Assembly (NCBI RefSeq): GCF_029263575.1
Contig: NZ_JAJUFV010000014.1
Span: 1-32,532 of the forward strand
DNA: 32,532 nucleotides
From: Microbacterium sp.
Lineage (GTDB): Bacteria; Actinomycetota; Actinomycetes; Actinomycetales; Microbacteriaceae
Direction of reading: 5' to 3'
Shown: positions 1 to 7,344 of the stretch, one piece after another
How positions within the stretch are numbered: the stretch's first letter is position 1
Layout: every line of letters starts with the position of its first letter
Program-made: the position numbers and the translations under genes
Notes under the pieces: generated by a model
Database searches by the model: none
Seen by the model: only the letters and a program-made list of their open reading frames with translations
What the model was told of the DNA's origin: nothing

Positions 1-537
1 ACGCCGCAGGGCATCCGCGCTGGTGAGACACTGCGCGAACACGATGTGATCGTTTATGCCACGGGCTTCGATGCGATGACCGGTGCTCTCACCGCGGTCG
101 ACATCCGCGGTCGCGAGGATCGCTCGCTGAAAGAGGAGTGGCAGGGCTTCCCCTCGACGTATCTCGGCGTTGCCCTTCCCGGGTTCCCGAATCTGCTCGT
201 ACTGAACGGGCCGGGCACGCCGAGCGTGCTGTCGAACATGGCGCTGGGCGCCGAGCAGCAGGGTGACTATGCGCTGCGCATCATCGATCACTGTGCCGCG
301 CACGACGTGACGTCGATCGAGGCCCGGGAGGATGCCGCGGCCGAGTGGACGCAGCACTCTCTCGATCTCGCCAACGCCACCCTCTTCGGCTCGGCGAACT
401 CGTGGTACACCGGCGCCAACATCGCCGGCAAGGCCCGCGGATTCCTGCCGTATATCGGCGGGTTCCGCAATTACATCAACCGCGCCGAAGAGGTCGCTGA
501 TGGCGACTATGCCGGTTTCGTGCTGAGCAGTCACTGA
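1..537 (+). CDS. Baeyer-Villiger monooxygenase (FAD/NADPH), C-terminal part
   Basis: The reading frame is open from base 1, so only the last 178 residues are present and the start lies outside the window. The motif YATGFDAMTGAL is the typical C-terminal segment of cyclohexanone monooxygenase-type Baeyer-Villiger enzymes, followed by the family pattern of TYLGVALPGFPNLL and GPGTPSVLSNM. Such cytosolic flavoenzymes use NADPH and O2 to turn a cyclic or linear ketone into a lactone or ester. The N-terminal FAD motif and the BVMO fingerprint cannot be checked here. The next gene follows after 83 bp on the same strand behind a dyad operator. The substrate is unknown; the neighbouring reductase, dehydrogenase and hydrolase suggest an alicyclic ketone. 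Confidence 0.9.
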   Translation, partial: TPQGIRAGETLREHDVIVYATGFDAMTGALTAVDIRGREDRSLKEEWQGFPSTYLGVALPGFPNLLVLNGPGTPSVLSNMALGAEQQGDYALRIIDHCAAHDVTSIEAREDAAAEWTQHSLDLANATLFGSANSWYTGANIAGKARGFLPYIGGFRNYINRAEEVADGDYAGFVLSSH

Positions 538-593
538 CGGAAAGGTCTACTCACGGGGGTGGCCGGTTCGATACGAGACCGCTATGTTGGTAA

Positions 594-607
594 CAAGCAA
601 ATGCTTG
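594..607. promoter_or_regulatory. 14-bp dyad operator, copy 1 (CAAGC-AAAT-GCTTG)
   Basis: Perfect inverted repeat CAAGC / GCTTG around AAAT, just upstream of the ribosome binding site AGGAG (611-615) and the ATG at 621. The same dyad recurs at 3240-3253 and 7066-7079, each time 10-13 bp before a start codon. Arms and spacing are of the kind bound by TetR-family repressors; that assignment is inference. Confidence 0.72.
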
Positions 608-620
608 GTTAGGAGCGGAT

Positions 621-1367
621 ATGACCTCCATCGATCTGGGATTCTCGCCCGACGACGCGGTACTCATCACCGGCGCCGCCAGTGGCATCGGTCGATCCGT
701 CGCCGTGCGCGCCGCAGAACTGGGCCTGGCCGTCAGCCTGTGGGATCTCAACCCCGACGGGCTCGCCGAGACAGGTGAGCTCGTGCGCGCGGCATCCGAT
801 GCTCGTGTGCACACGTGGACGGCCGACGTCTCCGACGACGCCGCCGTGCAGGAAGGCATCGGCGAGGCCAACAGCGCCCTCGGCGGCATCCGCTATCTAC
901 ACAACAACGCAGGCCCCGCTTCCAGCTCGGCCATGCCGTTTGATCGCGCTGTGGAGATCTGCGTCGGCAGCGTACGACGGATGACCGATGCCTGGGCATC
1001 CACCGGGCCCGGTGAAGGGGCGGCCATGGTCGCGACGACATCCGTCGCCGGAAACCTCGTGGGTACGGACAATGCCTGGTACTCCGCCTCAAAGGCCGCG
1101 ATCATGGGCTACATCCGACACCTTGCCGCGCACCGCGCTCACGAGTTCCGCTCGAACGGTGTCGCCCCGGGAATGACCGACACCCCGCGCCTGGCGGGAT
1201 TCGCATCAAGCGAGACCGGCCAGCGCGTGCTCACACGCATCCCCCTGGGCCGCATGGCCAGCCCCGACGACATCGCCTGGGCGACCCTGTTCCTCCTGTC
1301 GCCGATCGCCAGCTACATCAACGGCACCTTCCTACCCGTCGACGGCGGCTGGACAGTGACGCAGTGA
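621..1367 (+). CDS. SDR-family oxidoreductase
   Basis: A 248-residue classical short-chain dehydrogenase/reductase of normal family length. The Rossmann glycine motif TGAASGIG lies near residue 17, and an acidic residue ends the second strand (LWDLN), which favours NAD(H) over NADP(H). NNAG follows near residue 95, then the catalytic Ser (TTSVAG) and YSASK (Tyr-x-x-x-Lys). The C-terminal INGTFLPVDGGW is typical. It probably interconverts an alcohol and a ketone in the cytosol. The ATG has AGGAG 6 bp upstream and sits behind the copy-1 operator. It is first in a tight operon with the thioesterase (GTGA overlap) and a SnoaL-like protein. The substrate cannot be read from the sequence. Confidence 0.93.
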   Translation: MTSIDLGFSPDDAVLITGAASGIGRSVAVRAAELGLAVSLWDLNPDGLAETGELVRAASDARVHTWTADVSDDAAVQEGIGEANSALGGIRYLHNNAGPASSSAMPFDRAVEICVGSVRRMTDAWASTGPGEGAAMVATTSVAGNLVGTDNAWYSASKAAIMGYIRHLAAHRAHEFRSNGVAPGMTDTPRLAGFASSETGQRVLTRIPLGRMASPDDIAWATLFLLSPIASYINGTFLPVDGGWTVTQ

Positions 1368-1801
1368 CCGCGGTCGACGACCGGCCTGTCCTGCACACGC
1401 ACACGATTCGGCTCAGCTACGCAGACACAGACCCCGCCGGCATCCTGTACTACGCCGCGTGGTTCCCGAAGATGGAAGCGCTGCAATCCGAGTTCCTCTA
1501 TCTGCAGGGCCTGCGTCAAGACACCCTGATCGAGCGGTTCGGATGGTGGACCGTCTCGCGCGCGACCCAGTGCGACTACCTCGCCGCCGCGCGACTGTTC
1601 GACGAGGTCCGCATCGAACTGCGCATGGGACGCATCGGCACGTCCTCGTTCCGCTTCGTGTTCCGCATGGTGCGCATCGATGACGATGTCGTCGTCGCGC
1701 GAGCCCAGAACACCGTCGTGACCGTGTCACCAGATCAGGCCTCTGTGCCGATTCCCGACGACCTGCACTCTCACCTGCTGCGCTGGGCAGGAGAAGAATG
1801 A
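1364..1801 (+). CDS. Acyl-CoA thioesterase, 4-hydroxybenzoyl-CoA thioesterase-like hotdog fold
   Basis: A 145-residue single hotdog domain, the usual length for the 4HBT/YbgC family. The segment YADTDPAGILYYAAWF holds the catalytic Asp of the 4HBT type (YxDTDxxGxVYY). It probably hydrolyses an acyl- or aroyl-CoA thioester in the cytosol. The start is a GTG whose last two bases belong to the TGA of the SDR gene, so translation is likely coupled. It overlaps the following SnoaL-like gene through ATGA. Its place in the operon suggests it releases CoA from, or controls, an intermediate of the pathway made by the neighbouring enzymes. Confidence 0.9.
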   Translation: MTAVDDRPVLHTHTIRLSYADTDPAGILYYAAWFPKMEALQSEFLYLQGLRQDTLIERFGWWTVSRATQCDYLAAARLFDEVRIELRMGRIGTSSFRFVFRMVRIDDDVVVARAQNTVVTVSPDQASVPIPDDLHSHLLRWAGEE

Positions 1802-2211
1802 CAGAGCAGCTGGCGCTGATCATCCTCATCGGCCGCATAGCTCAGCTCGCCGACAGCGGGGATCCCGACGACTACCTCGACTGCTTCACAGACGACGCCG
1901 TCTGGGACCTCACCGACGCGACCGGGCTGGCGCTGGAGACACAGACCATCCGCGGTCGTGCCGCACTCCTGGCCGGTGTGCGCAGCCGCCGCGAGGCGGG
2001 ATTGCAGGGACCAGGCACACACACCCGCCACGATGTCTCCAGCATCGTTATCGACGTTGACGGCGATCGAGCACAGTCGCGCTCGTACTTTCGCTACTAC
2101 CGCCAGACGAACACGCAGCCCGAGCTGGTCGCCATGGGCACCTACGATGACAGCTTCGTCCGCACACCCAGCGGGTGGCGCCTGCAGCGCCGCGTAATCA
2201 GTCGCGACTGA
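1798..2211 (+). CDS. SnoaL/NTF2-like protein
   Basis: A 137-residue protein with the single-domain NTF2-like pattern: an N-terminal helix (IGRIAQLADSGDPDDYLDCF), DDAVWDL, a GRAALLAG segment, and a C-terminal strand ending DSFVRTPSGWRLQRRVI. This fold covers ketosteroid isomerases, limonene-epoxide hydrolases, dehydratases and proteins without catalysis, and the motifs seen do not decide between them. It starts at the ATGA overlap with the thioesterase gene and is last in the SDR operon. Its end overlaps by 14 bp the end of the convergent metallo-hydrolase gene. A second, unrelated-looking NTF2-like gene lies at 5861-6310. Confidence 0.85.
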   Translation: MTEQLALIILIGRIAQLADSGDPDDYLDCFTDDAVWDLTDATGLALETQTIRGRAALLAGVRSRREAGLQGPGTHTRHDVSSIVIDVDGDRAQSRSYFRYYRQTNTQPELVAMGTYDDSFVRTPSGWRLQRRVISRD

Positions 2212-3226
2212 GCCACCGCTGTGCGAGACCGCTGCGCACGAGATCACGGTGCATCTCGGTCTGACGAAGCGCCGAATGAAGGGTGAAGCCCTCCAGGCGC
2301 TCCCAGCCTGCCGACCATGGCAGGTGCCGGCTCCACTCCCAGACCGATGCGTCGCCGAGCTCATCCGCGAGAGCGGCCACAGCGCGGGTGCGACGCAGGT
2401 GATGCTCGGCGACCTGCGCGAGCCGGACACCGAGGCCCGTGAAGCGGAACTCATGGCCCGGCAGCACATGCCAATCATCGAACTCTGCCAGCTTCTCCAA
2501 CGATGCGAGCAGGTCGGCGAGCGGCTCATCGCCCTCGAGGATTCCCAGCCCGGCGGCGGAGTGGATGCGGGGAAGCACATGGTCGCCCGTGAATATCATG
2601 CGACGCGCATCATCTGCCAGACAGATGTGCCCCGAAGTATGCCCCGGTGTCGCGATGACGCGAAGCTGCCGTCCGCCGAGCGTGAGCACGTCGCCATCGG
2701 ATACCTCGTCATCCGGTGCCACATAGTGGATCAGTGAGTGCTCGGCGACCGAGGCGATCAGTTCGTCGTGTCGCTCGACTGGCACATCCCAGCGGGCCAG
2801 CACCGTGCGGTAGGTGTCAGCATCCGAGGCATCCGGTGACGCCGCGATCTCGAGCACGCGATGTTCCGTCTGAGACAGGACGAGCCGTGCGCCGGAGGCC
2901 GCGCGCAAACGATCAGCGAGGCCGAGGTGGTCTGGATGATGGTGAGTGGCAACGATCGTGGCGACGTCGCCCACCGTCTTGCCGAGCGAAGTGATGACAT
3001 CGGTGATGCGAGTCAGGTTCGCGTCGCTGGGCCAGCCGGGATCGATGACGTGAATGCCGTCAGCACTATCGATGAGATAGCTGTAACTTCCGGGGAGTCG
3101 CTCGCTCGGCAGCGCGAGCGGAATGCTCCACAGCCCATCGCCGAGGTCCTCCGGCTCCCCCACTTTTCCCGCATCCCACGCCTCACGATGAGCGGGATTG
3201 AGCGTCGTAATCATATCCGCAACCAT
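2198..3226 (-). CDS. Metallo-beta-lactamase-fold hydrolase
   Basis: A 342-residue MBL-fold protein. The zinc motif THHHPDHLG (HxHxDH) is near residue 95, with GHTSGH, an Asp ligand in FTGDHVLP, and a terminal His in VLPGHE. After residue about 260 comes a helical region resembling the winged-helix tail of glyoxalase II/LACTB2-like hydrolases. The family hydrolyses thioesters, lactones or related esters. Next to a Baeyer-Villiger enzyme, a lactonase role is attractive but unproven. The ATG at 3226 has AGGG about 8 bp upstream; an in-frame ATG at 3214 is an alternative. It is transcribed away from the MFS gene, with the copy-2 operator between them. Confidence 0.9.
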   Translation of the reverse strand: MVADMITTLNPAHREAWDAGKVGEPEDLGDGLWSIPLALPSERLPGSYSYLIDSADGIHVIDPGWPSDANLTRITDVITSLGKTVGDVATIVATHHHPDHLGLADRLRAASGARLVLSQTEHRVLEIAASPDASDADTYRTVLARWDVPVERHDELIASVAEHSLIHYVAPDDEVSDGDVLTLGGRQLRVIATPGHTSGHICLADDARRMIFTGDHVLPRIHSAAGLGILEGDEPLADLLASLEKLAEFDDWHVLPGHEFRFTGLGVRLAQVAEHHLRRTRAVAALADELGDASVWEWSRHLPWSAGWERLEGFTLHSALRQTEMHRDLVRSGLAQRWLSRD

Positions 3227-3239
3227 ACTCGTACCCTAG

Positions 3240-3253
3240 CAATCGCTTGCTTG
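3240..3253. promoter_or_regulatory. 14-bp dyad operator, copy 2 (CAATC-GCTT-GCTTG)
   Basis: Matches the CAAGC-N4-GCTTG dyad with one mismatch in the left arm. It lies between the divergent metallo-hydrolase (start 3226, 13 bp away) and MFS transporter (start 3264, 10 bp away), where one bound protein could control both. Confidence 0.6.
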
Positions 3254-3263
3254 TGGGGATAGA

Positions 3264-4700
3264 GTGTATCCGCAGAGTCTCTTGCGAGCGGATACGGTAA
3301 CAGTGACGACACAGCGAGCGCGCCGCGAGCGCATGGTGGTGGCGCTACTCGCGGCCAGCGGAATGCTCACGTCACTCCAGTTCACCTCGATGGTGCCGAT
3401 CCTGCCGGTGATCCCTGAGCTGCTCGATACGAACGCCGCCGATGCCTCGTGGCTGATCACGATTACGCTGCTGGTGGGTGTCGTCGCCACACCGGTGACG
3501 ACACGGCTTGCCGATATGTACGGTCGTCGCAGGCTCCTCTTGATCTCCATGGCACTGCTGGCGGCCGGATCCGTCATCGGCGCGATGAGCTCGTCGTTCC
3601 CTGGCGTCCTGGTCGGACGCGCATTGCAGGGGTTCGGCACATCTGTGGTGCCGATCGGCATCGCCCTGTTGACCTCCCTGGTCTCACGAGAGCGTGCGAC
3701 CATGGGCATCGCGCTGATGAGCGGCACGCTCGGCATCGGCTCAGCGGCCGGGCTGACCGTGAGCGGTCCGCTCGTCGAATGGGGTGGCCTGCCGGCCGTC
3801 TTCTGGACGACCGCGGTCGTCAGCATCGTGTTCTGCGTGCTCAGCCTCCTGTGGATCGATGAGGTGCCACAACGCTCCGCTCAGCGATTCGACTACGTCG
3901 GCGCAGTTCTTCTCTCCATCGCTCTCACGGCGCTGCTGCTGTGCATCTCGCGCGGACAGATCTGGGGCTGGTTGAGCCCCGTATCCCTCCTCCTCATGGG
4001 CACCGCACTGGTGTCTGCGATCTGCTGGGCGCGCTGGGGGCTGCGCCACCCCCACCCGGTGATCGATGTGCGCACCGCGATGCGGGCGCCGATCGCCCCC
4101 ATCAACATCGCCAGCTTCTTCGCGACCTTTGGCATGTACGCCAACCACCTGCTCACCATGCAGGAGGCGCTGGCGCCGGAAACGACCGGTTTCGGGCTCG
4201 GTTCCACCGTCGCCGCCGCGGGATTGTTCGTGTTGCCCTCGGCGGTGACGATGATCCTGCTGGCGCCCATCGCCGCCCGGACGATCAGCCGTCTGGGCGC
4301 CCGGTTCGCGCTGCTCTTCGGCGCGGGGATCATGACTGGCGCCTACATCTTTCGGACCTTCGTGCATGCGGACGTCTGGAGCGTCGTGACCGGCTCGGCC
4401 CTGGTCGGATGCAGCATCGCCTTCGCATTCGCGGCCATGCCCTCGCTCATCACGATCTCGGTGGCGCGCGACCAAGTGGCGGTGGCCAACGGGATCAACT
4501 CCGTCGTGCGCTCACTCTCCGGCGCGGTCGCGGCGGCGCTGTTCGCCTTCCTCATCGCCACCCTGCCAGCGGCGAGCGATGCGGCCTTTCTCTCGCACAC
4601 CGCACTGACGATCGCCTTCGGCTTCTGCGCGCTGAGCGGCGCCGTCACGATGATCATCGCCCTCATTCTCCGCCTCCCCGATCGGAAGGACCCCTCATGA
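3264..4700 (+). CDS. MFS transporter, multidrug/DHA-like
   Basis: A 478-residue integral membrane protein with many hydrophobic segments, probably 14, as in the DHA2-type drug:H+ antiporters. The loop motif RLADMYGRRRLL (residues 81-92) is MFS motif A, and RALQGFGTSVVPIGIAL has the character of motif C of exporters. It may move the pathway substrate or a toxic intermediate across the cytoplasmic membrane; direction and cargo are not visible. The GTG at 3264 is chosen because GGGG lies just upstream and because it leaves the operator 10 bp ahead, as at the other copies. An in-frame GTG at 3303 is possible. It overlaps the following flavoenzyme gene by ATGA. Confidence 0.9.
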   Translation: MYPQSLLRADTVTVTTQRARRERMVVALLAASGMLTSLQFTSMVPILPVIPELLDTNAADASWLITITLLVGVVATPVTTRLADMYGRRRLLLISMALLAAGSVIGAMSSSFPGVLVGRALQGFGTSVVPIGIALLTSLVSRERATMGIALMSGTLGIGSAAGLTVSGPLVEWGGLPAVFWTTAVVSIVFCVLSLLWIDEVPQRSAQRFDYVGAVLLSIALTALLLCISRGQIWGWLSPVSLLLMGTALVSAICWARWGLRHPHPVIDVRTAMRAPIAPINIASFFATFGMYANHLLTMQEALAPETTGFGLGSTVAAAGLFVLPSAVTMILLAPIAARTISRLGARFALLFGAGIMTGAYIFRTFVHADVWSVVTGSALVGCSIAFAFAAMPSLITISVARDQVAVANGINSVVRSLSGAVAAALFAFLIATLPAASDAAFLSHTALTIAFGFCALSGAVTMIIALILRLPDRKDPS

Positions 4701-5857
4701 CTCTGTTCTCCCCGCTGACGCTGCGCGCTGTCACCATCCCGAACCGCATCGGCGTCTCGCCGATGTGCATGTATGCCTCCGAAGACGGGTTCGTCACGGA
4801 TTTCCACCTCGCACACCTCGCGCGGTTCGCTCTGGGCGGCGCGGGTCTCGTGATCGCCGAGGCCACTGCCGTGCACCCTCGCGGCCGCATCTCACATCAC
4901 GACGCCGGCATCTGGAGCGACGAACACATCGCCGGATGGCAGCGCGTGGCACGTGCGATCGAATCGCACGGATCTGTCCCGGGGATCCAGCTCGGTCACG
5001 CCGGACGCCGCGCAGCCGTTCGCGAGCCCTGGCGCGCCGGAGCACCTCTCGATGCCGATGACGCAGCCGAGGGCCTCGGCGCCTGGCCTGTGGTCGCCCC
5101 CTCGGCGCTTCCCGCTGGCCCGGGTTTCCCCACTCCCGAAGAGCTCAGCACCGCCGACATCGCGCGCTCGGTCGCTGACTGGCGCGATGCGGCCGCTCGT
5201 GCCGCTGCCGCCGGTTTCCGTTTCATCGAACTGCACGGTGCACACGGATATCTGCTGCATCAGTTCCTCTCACCGGTGTCCAATCGGCGCGAGGATGCCT
5301 ACGGTGGCGACCCGGAAAGGCGGCTTCGCTACCCGCGCGAAGTCGTACGGGCGGTGCGTGCGGCGATCGGCCCAGACCTCGCCCTGTCCTTTCGGATCTC
5401 ATCGGTCGACGGCGCCGAGGGCGGAAACCAGATCGACGAGGTCGTCGAGATCTCCCGTGCACTGCTTGACGATGGCGTCGACGTGATCGACACCTCATCG
5501 GGTGGGATCACGACGGACCGGAGCGTCGACACCCGGGTGCGGCGCGGCTACGCGTTCCATGCGGACTTCTCGCGCCGCATCCGTGAGGCGACGGGTGCGA
5601 GCACCGCGACGGTCGGGCTCATCGTCGATCCCGCCCAGGCGGAGCTGCTGGTAGACCGTGGCGACGCCGATCTCGTACTGCTCGGACGAGAGATGCTCGC
5701 ACACCCGAACTGGGCGCATCACGCACGCAGCGCTCTCGGCGACGTCACCTACGATTCCTGGGACGTGCGGTTCGGCAGTGCGCTGGGCCCGCGCGCGGGA
5801 ACGCTCAGCCGACTGGGGGATTCCGGTGAGACGCCGCTGACACGCTTCGGCGGGTGA
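4697..5857 (+). CDS. Old Yellow Enzyme, YqjM/XenA-type ene-reductase
   Basis: A 386-residue TIM-barrel FMN enzyme. The thermophilic-like/class II hallmarks are present: Cys24 and Tyr26 in SPMCMYASEDG, FMN contact QLGHAGR (98-104), the substrate-activating pair His180/His183 in ELHGAHGYLLHQF, and SPVSNRREDAYGG. The family uses NAD(P)H to reduce the C=C bond of enones. It starts at the ATGA overlap with the MFS gene, so the two are one operon. Reduction of a cyclic enone would supply a saturated ketone, a classic substrate for the Baeyer-Villiger enzyme at the window's left edge. The frame stays open far upstream, but that stretch runs through the MFS gene in another frame and is not coding. 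Confidence 0.95.
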   Translation: MTLFSPLTLRAVTIPNRIGVSPMCMYASEDGFVTDFHLAHLARFALGGAGLVIAEATAVHPRGRISHHDAGIWSDEHIAGWQRVARAIESHGSVPGIQLGHAGRRAAVREPWRAGAPLDADDAAEGLGAWPVVAPSALPAGPGFPTPEELSTADIARSVADWRDAAARAAAAGFRFIELHGAHGYLLHQFLSPVSNRREDAYGGDPERRLRYPREVVRAVRAAIGPDLALSFRISSVDGAEGGNQIDEVVEISRALLDDGVDVIDTSSGGITTDRSVDTRVRRGYAFHADFSRRIREATGASTATVGLIVDPAQAELLVDRGDADLVLLGREMLAHPNWAHHARSALGDVTYDSWDVRFGSALGPRAGTLSRLGDSGETPLTRFGG

Positions 5858-5860
5858 GGC

Positions 5861-6310
5861 TCAGTCGGCAAGCAGTGCCCGGGCTTTCGCATCGCCATCG
5901 AGCAGATGATTACGGCGACAAGCGACGCGCCAGCCGTCTGCGGTGCGCACGAGTTCCCAGCGATTCGCACTGACCCGCTCGGCCTCCCAGCGCCCGTCGC
6001 CGTGGATCAAGACGACCGAGTGCGTGATCGCCACGGCGGTGTCGCCGCTGATCGTGATGTGCGGCGCCGAGATGACGTGTGCGCATCCGGCACGCATGTA
6101 GCCCTGGTGGGTGGGAAACTCGGTCAGCGTGCGGATGCCGTCAGCATCGAGTGTGACGTCTTCGAAAGTGTACGTGCCGTCGTCCGCCCACAGGGCGCGG
6201 GCGGCATCTCCGTCGCCGGAGTCCACGGCCGGGCCATAGCGCGAGATCAGTTCGGCGATCTCGGCTCTGTCCTCCAGCGCCCGCAGGCGCTTCTCGACGG
6301 ACGCGCTCAC
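5861..6310 (-). CDS. SnoaL/NTF2-like protein
   Basis: A 149-residue NTF2-like protein: helix RLRALEDRAEIAELISRYGP, then DSGDGDAARALWADDGTYTF and a C-terminal RWELVRTADGWRVACRRN. It belongs to the SnoaL-like_4 style of polyketide-cyclase/dehydratase relatives, whose members act on ring compounds or have no known reaction. The GTG at 6310 is preferred because it overlaps the TGA of the upstream gene (GTGA) with an AGGA about 6 bp before it; a GTG at 6322 in the same frame is the alternative. It ends 3 bp from the convergent flavoenzyme gene. It is the second gene of a two-gene operon behind operator copy 3. Confidence 0.85.
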   Translation of the reverse strand: MSASVEKRLRALEDRAEIAELISRYGPAVDSGDGDAARALWADDGTYTFEDVTLDADGIRTLTEFPTHQGYMRAGCAHVISAPHITISGDTAVAITHSVVLIHGDGRWEAERVSANRWELVRTADGWRVACRRNHLLDGDAKARALLAD

Positions 6311-7056
6311 CAGTCCTGCCACGGAACGATCGTGCGCACCGGCGCTGAGAGCACAAGTGCGCCCTCCCGCTCACCGAACGAGCGCTCCGCATCCAAAAGC
6401 GTGGGCGTGACCGCGGCCGGATCCTCTTCGAGGTACACCAGCCGCACACGCATGCTCCCCGGCGGTTCGTCGGGTGAGGAAGCCAACGGCAGCGACGAGT
6501 GCCGCTGCGGATGACTGAACGATAACGACCATGCTCCCGCCACCCCGTCGACGTCGAGCAGCGCCGGGATCACCTCTCGATCCTCGCGCGCGTGCGCGGC
6601 GTGCGCGGCCTCGCCATGCGGGTCGTCGAAGCGCGTGATCGTCACGTGCAGACCACGGTTGGGCCGGTACGGCAGGACGTCAGCGCTGACCAGCGCCCTG
6701 GGGGCCGCATATCCCTTCACCGGCCGGAAGAACGCGAGCATCGGACGCCGGATGCCGGGAATGAGCGGACCGCGCCCCCATTGGAAGGAGGCCTCGCCGA
6801 GGGCATCCCACGCCGCCACTGACTCATCGACGGGTTCCCGGAACCAGTACATCGCCAAGAAATCGACGTCGCCGGCGAGCTCACCGGACACGAGCGGGGA
6901 GTCGCCTTCGGCGACCTCCCAACGGTCACCCCATGCCACCCCGGGCAGCGCGAGGTTCTCGGGACGATGGTCGAGCTGGTGCCAGCGGTTGTACGCGCCG
7001 TGTTGCGAGCGATCATCGAGGCTGACCAGGGAGAAGAAGGCGAGCGGAGCGAACAT
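6307..7056 (-). CDS. Protein of unknown function, possible dimeric alpha/beta-barrel (EthD-like)
   Basis: A 249-residue soluble protein that I do not firmly recognise. The segment AYNRWHQLDHRPENLALPGV recalls the helix of EthD/DABB-fold proteins, where a His/Trp-rich strand-helix is followed by a proline-rich turn. A second strand-rich half (LHVTITRFDDP near residue 140) may be a second such domain. No catalytic motif of a known family is evident. The ATG at 7056 has operator copy 3 only 10 bp upstream and no clear ribosome binding site, so a leaderless transcript is possible. An in-frame upstream start at 7155 would read through the operator and is less likely. It is translationally coupled to the following SnoaL-like gene. 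Confidence 0.75.
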   Translation of the reverse strand: MFAPLAFFSLVSLDDRSQHGAYNRWHQLDHRPENLALPGVAWGDRWEVAEGDSPLVSGELAGDVDFLAMYWFREPVDESVAAWDALGEASFQWGRGPLIPGIRRPMLAFFRPVKGYAAPRALVSADVLPYRPNRGLHVTITRFDDPHGEAAHAAHAREDREVIPALLDVDGVAGAWSLSFSHPQRHSSLPLASSPDEPPGSMRVRLVYLEEDPAAVTPTLLDAERSFGEREGALVLSAPVRTIVPWQDW

Positions 7057-7065
7057 CTGACCAGT

Positions 7066-7079
7066 CAAGCGTTTGCTTG
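7066..7079. promoter_or_regulatory. 14-bp dyad operator, copy 3 (CAAGC-GTTT-GCTTG)
   Basis: Perfect inverted repeat matching copy 1 in both arms with a different 4-bp centre. It lies 10 bp upstream of the minus-strand ATG at 7056. With copies 1 and 2 it links the three operons of the catabolic cluster to one unseen regulator. Confidence 0.7.
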
Positions 7080-7080
7080 G

Positions 7081-7318
7081 TGCCCTGTCAAGGGGCTGTC
7101 GGGATGGCGCTGAGCGACAGTCCGGCGAATGCCCTCTCGCCAGTCGACCGCGCACGGCCCGGTGATCGCCAGACGCGTGGCGGGATCCACGATCGATCCA
7201 CGCAGCATGCGCTCCAAAATGTCAATGTCTTGGCGTTCGCGAGTTCTCGCGTCAAAACTGTGCGCCGACTCGTCACCCCGTCGCGCAGACGCACACAGGA
7301 CGGGGGTCGACGATAAAA
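7081..7318. other. Intergenic region without a convincing gene
   Basis: Between the operator at 7066-7079 and the terminator of the cytochrome gene. On the minus strand a frame ending at 7065 reads protein-like over its last 45-60 residues (for example LRGSIVDPATRLAITGPC), but it has no ribosome binding site or recognisable family and could be a decayed gene. A perfect inverted repeat CGCGAG-TT-CTCGCG lies at 7238-7251 in a locally AT-richer patch that also holds TTGACA on the minus strand. No product is assigned. Confidence 0.4.
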
Positions 7319-7336
7319 CGGGGGCTCGGCGGCCCC
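7315..7336 (-). terminator. Rho-independent-like terminator after the cytochrome b gene
   Basis: On the minus strand GGGGC / GCCCC arms (7332-7336 and 7321-7325) enclose a 6-nt loop and are followed by a TTTT run (7318-7315). It lies just after the stop of the gene at 7345. The U-tract is short, so strength is uncertain. Confidence 0.5.
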
Positions 7337-7344
7337 GGGAGGGA

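Noticed and set aside
3941..4696. Long open extension in frame with the Old Yellow Enzyme gene
   Set aside because: It overlaps the membrane-spanning half of the MFS gene in another frame, its translation is Arg/His/Gly-rich without family features, and the enzyme's normal N-terminus begins at the ATG at 4697.
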